Below, one piece after another: positions 9,518 through 18,071 of a DNA stretch of 38,159 nucleotides. The stretch is from an uncultured Lachnospiraceae bacterium (GTDB lineage: Bacteria > Bacillota > Clostridia > Lachnospirales > Lachnospiraceae). The stretch lies in contig CAMWLV010000020.1 in assembly GCA_947175175.1 (NCBI GenBank), positions 1 to 38,159 of the forward strand, in the 5' to 3' direction. The notes below the pieces were generated by a model. It did no database searches, was not told the origin of the DNA, and saw nothing but the letters and a program-made list of their open reading frames with translations. Each line of letters begins with the position of its first letter. Position 1 is the first letter of the stretch. The position numbers and the translations under genes are program-made.

Positions 9518-11617
9518 ATGGAAGAGGATGTGCAGGTAAAACAGGAAAAGATCGGCAGTGTAACCTTAGATTATACGTATTATTCAGGGCAGGATTTGTA
9601 TTCTGATGGCGATATTGAGGATAAGATGCTTGACATTGCCATGTACAATCCGCCGGAAGACTTTCCAAAGATTATCGAGAGAGAGAAGAGCTGGCCCATT
9701 TTTTATCATTTCTCGCCGCTTCGGACAAATATCATAGACTGGATTCCATTTAAGAAAACAGATAAGGTGCTTGAGATTGGTTCAGGTTGTGGGGCGATCA
9801 CGGGCTTGCTGGCAAAAAGGGCGGGCAGTGTCACCTGTGTCGACCTGTCCAAGAAGCGCAGTATGGTAAATGCCTACCGCAACCGCAATGCGGACAATAT
9901 CACGATCGTGGTTGGCAACTTCAAGGATATCGAGCCGCATCTTGACAAGGATTATGATTATGTATTGTTGATCGGTGTCTTTGAGTATGGACAGGCGTAT
10001 ATTGGCGGTGCGGCACCTTACGAGGATTTTCTGCAGATCTGCAACTGTCACAGGAAACTTGACGGGCGTCTGGTCATTGCCATTGAGAATAAGTTTGGAC
10101 TAAAATACTGGGCAGGCTGCCGCGAGGATCACCTGGGAACTTATTTTTCCGGACTAGAGGGATATCGTGAAGGCGGTTCGGCGAGGACATTTACGAGGCA
10201 TGGTCTGGAGAAGCTTCTTGACAAGGCTGGGATTCACGAGTATGCATTTTACTATCCATACCCTGATTATAAATTTGTGACTACCATCTATTCAGATCGG
10301 TATCTTCCCCAAAAGGGTGAGCTGAGCAATAATCTAAGAAATTTTGACAGGGAGCGTGTCCTGCTGTTTGACGAGAAACAAGTGTTTGATGAGATTATAG
10401 ACGAGAATGAGTTCCCGCTTTTCTCCAATTCTTATCTGCTTGTGGTCGGAGGCGCGCCAAATGTCATTTACACAAAGTTTTCCAATGACAGGGCTGCAAA
10501 GTGGGCAGTCCGCACATCCATTGTCAGAGAGGCTCCCGGGCAAATGCATGTGGAGAAGCTGCCGGACACAGAGGCTGCACACAGACATCTGTTGAACACT
10601 AGACAGGCATATGAACAGCTATCTGCGCGGTATGAAGGTACCAAAATAGATATTAACAAGTGTACTGTGATTGGCGATGATGTCAAAAACGGGCTGTCTT
10701 TTGAATTTTGCAGAGGAAAGACCTTAGAAACATTGCTTGACGAGTGTCTGATGCAGGCAGACGTGGCAGGCTTTAAGGCATTGATCCAGGAGTATATGCA
10801 CTGGCTGCATTACAATGAAGACACCTATGCAGTCAGCAATTTTGACTTTATATTTCCTAATATTCTTGTGGAGGGGAAACAGTGGCATGTCATTGACTAT
10901 GAGTGGACCTTTGACAAGCATATTGAGGCGAAGGACATTGCATTTCGTGCCTTTTATAATTATACATTGAGCGGAGAGATGAGAAAGGTCTGTGAAGACC
11001 TTTTGATGAAAGATATTCTGGGATTTACAGATGAAGAGATTGCAGCTGCCACTGAGGAGGAGAAAGAGTTTCAGCTTCGTATCACTGGAAGCCGTGCGTC
11101 GGCGGGGCGTATGCGGGAGCTGATCGGAAACAGGGCATATGCGCTTGAGGGGATGTTAAAGTATTGCAATCACGCGGACATTAAATATATTACGCAGATT
11201 TTTGTGGACTATGGAGAGGGATTCAGTGAGGAAAACTCTATAAAGCTTCTGGGCTGTTTTGCAATTGGGAGATATTTGAAACTGGAGTACGATATTCCTG
11301 GCAATGCTGTGAAAATAAGGATCGACCCATGTACGTATCCGTGTGTGGTGGACATCCGGGAGATTAAGGTTGGGGACAGGATCTACATGGCGGATGAAGT
11401 TGAGGTTAATGGAAGCCGACAGGAATGTGGTCTGATCGTTTTTGATAATGAGGATCCCAATTGTACCATTGATGTTGAAGGGGGGAAGCGTCTCACTGTT
11501 GATATGGATGTTCTGGAACTTCCACAGGCGCTTGCCAGCCAGCTGGTGCAGCATGCGGTAAAAGAGAATTTTGTTACGAAAACAAAGGGGTTTTTTAAGA
11601 CGAAGTTGAGGGGTTAG
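9518..11617 (+). CDS. Class I SAM methyltransferase fused to a putative APH/WbdD-like kinase domain and C-terminal beta-rich region
   Basis: MTase motif I VLEIGSGCGAITGLLAKRAGSVTCVDLS; kinase-like YAVSNFDFIFPNILVEGKQWHVIDYEWTF (Dx4N ... IDYEW). Confidence 0.8.
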   Translation: MEEDVQVKQEKIGSVTLDYTYYSGQDLYSDGDIEDKMLDIAMYNPPEDFPKIIEREKSWPIFYHFSPLRTNIIDWIPFKKTDKVLEIGSGCGAITGLLAKRAGSVTCVDLSKKRSMVNAYRNRNADNITIVVGNFKDIEPHLDKDYDYVLLIGVFEYGQAYIGGAAPYEDFLQICNCHRKLDGRLVIAIENKFGLKYWAGCREDHLGTYFSGLEGYREGGSARTFTRHGLEKLLDKAGIHEYAFYYPYPDYKFVTTIYSDRYLPQKGELSNNLRNFDRERVLLFDEKQVFDEIIDENEFPLFSNSYLLVVGGAPNVIYTKFSNDRAAKWAVRTSIVREAPGQMHVEKLPDTEAAHRHLLNTRQAYEQLSARYEGTKIDINKCTVIGDDVKNGLSFEFCRGKTLETLLDECLMQADVAGFKALIQEYMHWLHYNEDTYAVSNFDFIFPNILVEGKQWHVIDYEWTFDKHIEAKDIAFRAFYNYTLSGEMRKVCEDLLMKDILGFTDEEIAAATEEEKEFQLRITGSRASAGRMRELIGNRAYALEGMLKYCNHADIKYITQIFVDYGEGFSEENSIKLLGCFAIGRYLKLEYDIPGNAVKIRIDPCTYPCVVDIREIKVGDRIYMADEVEVNGSRQECGLIVFDNEDPNCTIDVEGGKRLTVDMDVLELPQALASQLVQHAVKENFVTKTKGFFKTKLRG

Positions 11618-11618
11618 C

Positions 11619-13733
11619 ATGCCCGGAGATGGGGGATTCATTGGTATGTTAGGTAAGATAAAGGAAGTTATACAGGGCAGATTATATAAAAAATGTATAA
11701 ACGAGTATGAGAGAGTGCTGCGCTGCCAGACGGATCCATATCTGCTGTGGATTAAGGAGAATGAGCAAACAGGCAGGCAGGATTCCAATGAAGAGCAGAA
11801 ACCTAGATTTGATATTGTGTATATGGAGGAGTGCGGCAGAGACTTTTCCCTGTCGGGTTTTGACAAAGAGTACATTCTGTTTGTGTCAGAGGAAGGCAGA
11901 ATTGCGGCGGATGTTTATCGTGAGATTCCGCAATATTTTGAGATGCATAAGGATGTGAATATTGTCTATGCAGATGAGGATACATGGATGCTGGAGACAC
12001 AAAAGGAAGTGGACCGGGATCTAGTGAATGATGAAAGCGCACACAGGATCTTTCCATGGACCAAACCGATGTGGTCACCGGATACACTGTTTTCTTTTCT
12101 GTATTTCGGCAATATCTTTGCAGTTCGCAGAGAGGCTTATCTGGGTTTAAAGTGGCTTGGCGACAACGACTATCGCAAAAATATCTATGATTTTGTGCTG
12201 AAAGCGACGGAACATGGCAGACGTCCTGGCCATATTGAGAAAATCCTGTTTCACGCGAATGAAAAAGGAAGCAGCAGGGAAGACATTGAGGACAGACTCA
12301 TGCACAAGACGGATTTCATCGGTGTGGGGAAAGCGTACGATTTTATCCGCGAGAGTGCATTTGCAAGACGGGGGATTACAGGGAAGATGGTAGTGGATTC
12401 ACAGACTGGGATTTCGTATCCAGTTTATGAACTGCCAGAGAAACCGCTGGTCAGTATTGTCATTCCTTCAAAAGATAATCCAGACGTGTTAAGGCAGTGT
12501 ATTCGTTCCGTTTATGCACATACAGATTATCCGAATTATGAGATTATCGTTGTAGATAATGGGAGCACAGCCAGGGTGCGTATCGGACTGGAAAATTTCA
12601 TGCAGGAGTGTCCATTTACGTATCTGTATCTGCCAATGGAATTTAATTTTTCTCATATGTGCAATATTGGTGTGAAAGAGGCAAAGGGCGAGTATATCCT
12701 GCTGCTCAATGATGATATGGAGGCAATCGAGGATAGCTGGCTTACAAGGATGGTCGGACAGGCTTCTTTAAAACATGTAGGTTCTGTTGGTGCTAAGCTT
12801 TTGTATCCAAACTCGACCAAGATACAGCACACAGGGATCAACAATACGATTTATGGTCCTGGGCATAAACTAAAGCAGATGGATGACAGTGTGTCCTATT
12901 ATTATGGAAGAAACCGTTTTGTGTATGATCTGATTGGCGTCACCGCGGCATGTCTCATGATGCGCAGGGATTATTTCCTGGCGATCGGGGGACTGTTTGA
13001 GGGACTCGCTGTGGCATATAATGATGTGGATCTATGCTTTCGGCTGTGCAGCAAGGGGCTGTACAATGTTCAGCGAAATGATGTTGTGCTGTATCATCAC
13101 GAGTCCCTCAGCCGTGGAGATGATCTTCAGGATGAAACGAAACTGAAACGTCTGTTGGCAGAGAAGGATGTGCTTTATCAGAGACATCCGAAGTTGTATA
13201 GAAAGGATCCATTTATCGGGACACTCCTAAACAGCGGGGAACCAGAGTACAGCTGTCGCTGGCTGGAGCGATATGAGCTTTTCAATATGTTTGATGCTGA
13301 CGATATGCTTGCCGAGTCCAAAAAGCTGCCTGCATTGGAGAACATGAATCAGGCAATCATGATTACCGTAGAGGACTGTGGCAGGGAGAATTTTGCGAAA
13401 GCAGTGACCAAGAACGGACAGAAGAAAAAGACATATTATCTCATCAAGGGATGGGCTTATGTGCCGGGGGTGGACAATGCGCGCTATCAGTTCAAGATTC
13501 TGCTGGTGAACAGTATCGGCAAGGTGTGGGAACTGCCAGTGCAGAGGCGGTATCGCAAAGATGTGGCTGCGATTTTACAAGATGAGATTAATGTGGAGCT
13601 GACAGGCTTCTGCAACTGGATTTTTGAGGGGGCGCTGCCGCCGGATACTTATGAGCTGTGGATGACTGCAAAGGATGGCTGTTCCAGACAGCGGCTTTAT
13701 CGCAGCATGGAGAAAACATTGACGATTGAATGA
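11619..13733 (+). CDS. GT2 glycosyltransferase with N-terminal degenerate GT2-like region and C-terminal beta-rich domain
   Basis: GT2: VSIVIPSKDNPDVLRQCIRSVYAHTDYPNYEIIVVDNGS, YILLLNDDMEAIEDSWL, GGLFEGLAVAYNDVDLCFRL. N-terminal part: VYADEDTW...WTKPMWSPDTLFSFLYFGNIFAVRR. Confidence 0.92.
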   Translation: MPGDGGFIGMLGKIKEVIQGRLYKKCINEYERVLRCQTDPYLLWIKENEQTGRQDSNEEQKPRFDIVYMEECGRDFSLSGFDKEYILFVSEEGRIAADVYREIPQYFEMHKDVNIVYADEDTWMLETQKEVDRDLVNDESAHRIFPWTKPMWSPDTLFSFLYFGNIFAVRREAYLGLKWLGDNDYRKNIYDFVLKATEHGRRPGHIEKILFHANEKGSSREDIEDRLMHKTDFIGVGKAYDFIRESAFARRGITGKMVVDSQTGISYPVYELPEKPLVSIVIPSKDNPDVLRQCIRSVYAHTDYPNYEIIVVDNGSTARVRIGLENFMQECPFTYLYLPMEFNFSHMCNIGVKEAKGEYILLLNDDMEAIEDSWLTRMVGQASLKHVGSVGAKLLYPNSTKIQHTGINNTIYGPGHKLKQMDDSVSYYYGRNRFVYDLIGVTAACLMMRRDYFLAIGGLFEGLAVAYNDVDLCFRLCSKGLYNVQRNDVVLYHHESLSRGDDLQDETKLKRLLAEKDVLYQRHPKLYRKDPFIGTLLNSGEPEYSCRWLERYELFNMFDADDMLAESKKLPALENMNQAIMITVEDCGRENFAKAVTKNGQKKKTYYLIKGWAYVPGVDNARYQFKILLVNSIGKVWELPVQRRYRKDVAAILQDEINVELTGFCNWIFEGALPPDTYELWMTAKDGCSRQRLYRSMEKTLTIE

Positions 13734-13739
13734 ATATGA

Positions 13740-15941
13740 ATGCGTATGAAAGAATATAAACAGGAATTTTTTGCACAAAAGACGCCATACCTGCAATGGC
13801 TGAAAGCGCAGGGAGCAGAGCTGGAGAGACGGTATGGGCAACAGCTGGATCAAGGTGCTTTAGGGAAGCAGATACACACGCTTCCCTTTTCTTCGTGTAT
13901 GGACAAAATGCAGGATTATGGGGAATTCCACACGGATGAGGTATATCTCTTCGTAAAAAGCGGCGGTACACTATCTGAATATGCCATGGCGGTGTTTACA
14001 GAAGCCTTAACAGAGGATACAGATGCTGTTCTGGTTTATGCGGATGAGGATTATAAGGGGAGTCTGAAGGAACTATATGCGATCGAGGAAGATATATTCG
14101 AGGATGAGATTACATCGTCCTATCGTTTTGGAGATGATCATTACAGGGGGGCTCCGTGGTTCAAACCCGATTTTTCACCGGATACAATTGCGTCTTTTTT
14201 CTATATTGGCAGTGTATTTGCGATCAGAGGCGGTCAAATATTGGCAGCGATGAGAGAATATGGGAGTGACAATAGCATTTATGAGATTGTCTACAGAATA
14301 TTCATGGCTGCGCTGGACCGGAAAAAGCGGGGAAAAGCAGAAGGAATCATTCATATACCGAAAGTGTTGTATACAAATGACAGTCTGGCTGACGCAGAAC
14401 GGATTGACAGCTCTGATCAGATCAGGACACTGTATAGGGGAGGGGACAGGACCTCAAGTATCAATTCAGATATGTGTCATGATAAAGTATCAATTGTTAT
14501 TCCAAGCAAGGATAATGCCAAGGTGTTGGAAAAGTGCCTGGAAACCATGATAAAATATACAAATTACAGCTGTTATGATATTATTATTGTAGATAACGGC
14601 AGTAATTCAGAGCAGAAGATGTGCATAACACACATGATTGATGCAAAAAAGAAAGAAAAGAGTGACCTGACAATCCGATATCTCTATCAAAAAAGAGAGT
14701 TTAATTTTTCCGCTATGTGCAATGCTGGGGCACGGGCAGCAAATGGAGCATATCTTCTTTTCCTAAATGACGATATTGAGGTGATGGATACAGACGAGGG
14801 CAGGGACTGGCTTGGGAAGATGATGGCGTATGCTGTAAAATCTCATGTGGGTGCTGTAGGAGCAAAGCTTTATTACCCATACTGTTCAGAAGAAAACGGC
14901 TGTTATAGGATTCAGCATGCAGGGATTACGAATATGGGAATCGGACCAGCGCACAAGCTTGGCGGTATGGTGGACAACGGCTGCCTGTATCATGGGCACA
15001 ACACACAGAACTACGATATGCTTGCAGTCACCGCAGCGTGTATGCTGATTCGGAAAAGTGTCTTTGATGCGGTGGGTGGTTTTGACGAAAACTTTCCCAT
15101 AGCATATAATGATGTGGAGTTTTGCTTTCGGCTGTACCAGAGCGGTTATTGGAATGTACAGGTCAATGAGGCAGTGCTGGTACACCATGAATCCCTCAGC
15201 AGAGGGCAGGATACCTCGCCGGAAAGGCAAAGACGTTTAACAGAGGAGAAGCGGAAATTATATCAAAAATATCCGTTATTGAATGCGCGCGATCCCTTTT
15301 ACAGCCCGAATCTGGTGCAGTGGAAAAGGGATGCAGAATATAACACTGCATATTTGTACGATTTTGACAGACAGAGCACACCAGTACTGCTTGAAGATGA
15401 CGGGGAAACTGGTAAAAGGAAACATACAATATTTAAAAAGTATGATGTCAGGAGTTTTTTGCATGTAAAGTCTGGACTGGCGGCAAAAATCTATGACAGA
15501 ATGACAGGGTTTGACAAGATCATGCTTCATATTGATAATATTGGTTATGGAGATGGCATAGCAGACGATAAAATAACAGATAATAACTTAATGATCGAAG
15601 GGTGGTGGGCTGTCAAGAATGCAGACAATGCAGACCTGCCTTGCAGACTATGGCTGATCTATGAGACGCGCAGCTTTGATTTTCGGAGTGTGTATGAGTT
15701 TGAGGTTGTACCAAAGCTCAGGGAGGATGTCGCGGCGCTTTTGGAAGGGAGCAACGGCCCGAAAGGAACAAGAAATACTGCGCTCTCGGGCATACAGATC
15801 AACATTGAGAGAAGCACCCTGAAACCAGGAACGTATAGGATTGGTGTGCTCTTTGACAACAAACTGGTCTGTGATCTGGAACAGTATGTTAAGATCCCCA
15901 AAAAAGATGATGGGGATACAAAAGAAAGGTGTGATGCATAA
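13740..15941 (+). CDS. GT2 glycosyltransferase, same architecture as the preceding CDS
   Basis: VSIVIPSKDNAKVLEKCLETMIKYTNYSCYDIIIVDNGS, YLLFLNDDIEVMD, GGFDENFPIAYNDVEFCFRL; N-terminal VYADEDYKG...WFKPDFSPDTIASFFYIGSVFAIR. Confidence 0.92.
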   Translation: MRMKEYKQEFFAQKTPYLQWLKAQGAELERRYGQQLDQGALGKQIHTLPFSSCMDKMQDYGEFHTDEVYLFVKSGGTLSEYAMAVFTEALTEDTDAVLVYADEDYKGSLKELYAIEEDIFEDEITSSYRFGDDHYRGAPWFKPDFSPDTIASFFYIGSVFAIRGGQILAAMREYGSDNSIYEIVYRIFMAALDRKKRGKAEGIIHIPKVLYTNDSLADAERIDSSDQIRTLYRGGDRTSSINSDMCHDKVSIVIPSKDNAKVLEKCLETMIKYTNYSCYDIIIVDNGSNSEQKMCITHMIDAKKKEKSDLTIRYLYQKREFNFSAMCNAGARAANGAYLLFLNDDIEVMDTDEGRDWLGKMMAYAVKSHVGAVGAKLYYPYCSEENGCYRIQHAGITNMGIGPAHKLGGMVDNGCLYHGHNTQNYDMLAVTAACMLIRKSVFDAVGGFDENFPIAYNDVEFCFRLYQSGYWNVQVNEAVLVHHESLSRGQDTSPERQRRLTEEKRKLYQKYPLLNARDPFYSPNLVQWKRDAEYNTAYLYDFDRQSTPVLLEDDGETGKRKHTIFKKYDVRSFLHVKSGLAAKIYDRMTGFDKIMLHIDNIGYGDGIADDKITDNNLMIEGWWAVKNADNADLPCRLWLIYETRSFDFRSVYEFEVVPKLREDVAALLEGSNGPKGTRNTALSGIQINIERSTLKPGTYRIGVLFDNKLVCDLEQYVKIPKKDDGDTKERCDA

Positions 15942-17947
15942 TGGCAAATGATATGATTGACAGTCATCAGAATAAAGAGGAGCGGGATGAGCAATTCTAT
16001 AAACAGGCATATGAGAAGGAAAAAGCGCGTGCTGCTTCCCTTGCAGGCAGGCTTGCGGACGCCAAAAACGAGGCGGACAGTCTGCAGTTCCAGCTCGACC
16101 GCATCAAGAACAATCCACTGTGGAAGGCGTCAAAACCCCTGCGTCAGACGATGCACTGGGGGCTTAGGAATTACAGGCGTGTGCGGAACTTAGGCGGTCC
16201 GAAAGGCATCGCCAGAAAGCTGCGGCAGAAGAAGATCGAGGCGGAGGCAAAAAAACTCCATGGCACGGCGAGCTTTCCGACGCCAGAGCAGGCTGAAAGC
16301 CAGCGAAATGCGAAATTTGACCGCATGGTAAAGATCAGTATCCTAGTGCCTTTGTGGAACAATCAGAGAGAGTTCCAGATACAAATGCTCGAATCCGTGA
16401 TGAACCAGACTTATCAGAACTGGGAGCTGTGTCTGGCGGACGGTTCCGACGAGGAGCACGGCTATATCGGAGAGATCTGCAAGGAATACGCTGCGCGCGC
16501 AGATGGCAGGATTGTCTATCGCAAACTCGACAAAAACGGGGGAATTTCGGGCAATACCAACGAATGCCTGAAACTTGCCACTGGTGAGTATATCGGTCTG
16601 TTTGACCAGGATGATATTCTGCACCCCTCTGCACTGTACGAGTATGTGAAAGTGATCAACGAGGAGGGGGCGGATTATATTTACTGTGATGAGACCACTT
16701 TCAAGGGTGACAGCATCAACAATATGATTACACTGCATTTTAAGCCTGATTTTGCGCCGGACAATCTCAGGGCAAACAATTACATCTGTCATTTTAGTGT
16801 GTTTTCAAGAGAACTGCTTGAAGGGACGGAGCTTTTTCGAAGCGGCTATGACGGCAGTCAGGACCATGATATGATACTGCGTCTGACGACAAATGCCAAG
16901 AAAGTCGTGCATGTGCCAAAGCTTATGTATTATTGGCGTTCCCATAAGGCGAGCACAGCGAGCGATATCAGTGCCAAACCTTATGCCATTGCGGCGGCGA
17001 AGGGGGCAGTGGCAGACCACCTTACCAGATGCGGGTTCAAGAATTTTGAGATCAAGAGTACCAGGGCATTTGATACAATCTTTGAGATTAAATATGAGAT
17101 CTTGAGTGAGGACAAGATTTCGATCTTGATTCCGAACAAGGATCATATAGATGATCTGAGACGCTGTATCGACTCCATCAAGGAGCGCAGTACTTACGAG
17201 AATTATGAGATCATTATCATAGAAAATAACAGTGTGGACAAAGCGGTTTTTGACTATTATGATACCCTGAAAAAACAGAAAAACATAACAGTAGTTACCT
17301 ATGATGGGGAGTTTAATTACGCAAAGATCAACAACTTCGGGGCGCGCTGTGCAACAGGAAAGTATCTGCTGTTATTGAATAACGATACGCAGGTGATCTC
17401 CATGAACTGGCTGGAAGCGATGCTGATGTACGCGCAGCGCCCTGATGTGGGGGCAGTCGGTGCAAAACTCTACTATGGGGACAGGACGATACAACATGCG
17501 GGTGTGGTCATCGGACTTGGCGCGCACAGAACAGCAGGGCATACCCATTATAAGATCAACTATGACAATCTCGGCTATATGGGGAAGCTGTGTTATGCGC
17601 AGAATGTGTCGGCGGTGACAGGCGCATGTCTGATGGTCAGAAAGAGTATCTATGACGCACTCGGCGGACTCGACGAGGTGTTTGCAGTGGCGTTAAATGA
17701 TGTGGATTTTTGTCTGCGGATCCGGGAGAAAGGATATCTGAATGTGTTTACGCCGTTCGCGGAGCTGTATCATTTTGAATCAGCGTCGCGCGGCAGTGAT
17801 GTTGCAGAAGAGAAGAAAGCAAAACGCTACGAGGAGGAATCAGCTCTGTTCCGTGAGCGCTGGAAGGAACTGCTGGCAAAAGGGGATCCGTATTACAACC
17901 CGAATTTCTCACTTGATCATAGTGATTACTCTTTGAGAACGAAATGA
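15941..17947 (+). CDS. Dual-domain GT2 glycosyltransferase with N-terminal coiled coil
   Basis: Two complete GT2 domains: KISILVPLWNNQREFQIQMLESVMNQTYQNWELCLADGS...GLFDQDD and KISILIPNKDHIDDLRRCIDSIKERSTYENYEIIIIENNS...LLLNNDTQ. TAATG 1-bp overlap with the upstream gene. Confidence 0.94.
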   Translation: MANDMIDSHQNKEERDEQFYKQAYEKEKARAASLAGRLADAKNEADSLQFQLDRIKNNPLWKASKPLRQTMHWGLRNYRRVRNLGGPKGIARKLRQKKIEAEAKKLHGTASFPTPEQAESQRNAKFDRMVKISILVPLWNNQREFQIQMLESVMNQTYQNWELCLADGSDEEHGYIGEICKEYAARADGRIVYRKLDKNGGISGNTNECLKLATGEYIGLFDQDDILHPSALYEYVKVINEEGADYIYCDETTFKGDSINNMITLHFKPDFAPDNLRANNYICHFSVFSRELLEGTELFRSGYDGSQDHDMILRLTTNAKKVVHVPKLMYYWRSHKASTASDISAKPYAIAAAKGAVADHLTRCGFKNFEIKSTRAFDTIFEIKYEILSEDKISILIPNKDHIDDLRRCIDSIKERSTYENYEIIIIENNSVDKAVFDYYDTLKKQKNITVVTYDGEFNYAKINNFGARCATGKYLLLLNNDTQVISMNWLEAMLMYAQRPDVGAVGAKLYYGDRTIQHAGVVIGLGAHRTAGHTHYKINYDNLGYMGKLCYAQNVSAVTGACLMVRKSIYDALGGLDEVFAVALNDVDFCLRIREKGYLNVFTPFAELYHFESASRGSDVAEEKKAKRYEEESALFRERWKELLAKGDPYYNPNFSLDHSDYSLRTK

Positions 17948-17977
17948 AATTAAATTTGGTTAAATATGCTCATAATC

Positions 17978-18006
17978 TTGAAATATTTCCAAATTTTTGA
18001 TTTAAT
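17978..18006 (+). promoter_or_regulatory. Candidate sigma-A promoter for the phosphoglucomutase gene
   Basis: TTGAAA - 17 bp - TTTAAT, each hexamer 5/6 to consensus, in an AT-rich intergenic region. Confidence 0.7.
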
Positions 18007-18071
18007 AGAATTGGAATATGGTGCAAATTGACAACGCACTGATTTTAATGAATTTATGTGGAGGTAGCAGT

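Noticed and set aside
9518-11617. Interpreting the 699-aa methyltransferase protein as a simple O-methyltransferase
   Set aside because: More than half the protein lies beyond the methyltransferase domain and contains kinase-like motifs, so a single-domain call would be incomplete.
18018-18071. Upstream start of the phosphoglucomutase (ATG 18018)
   Set aside because: ATG 18072 follows GGAGG and begins the family-typical sequence; the extra 18 aa look like 5' UTR.
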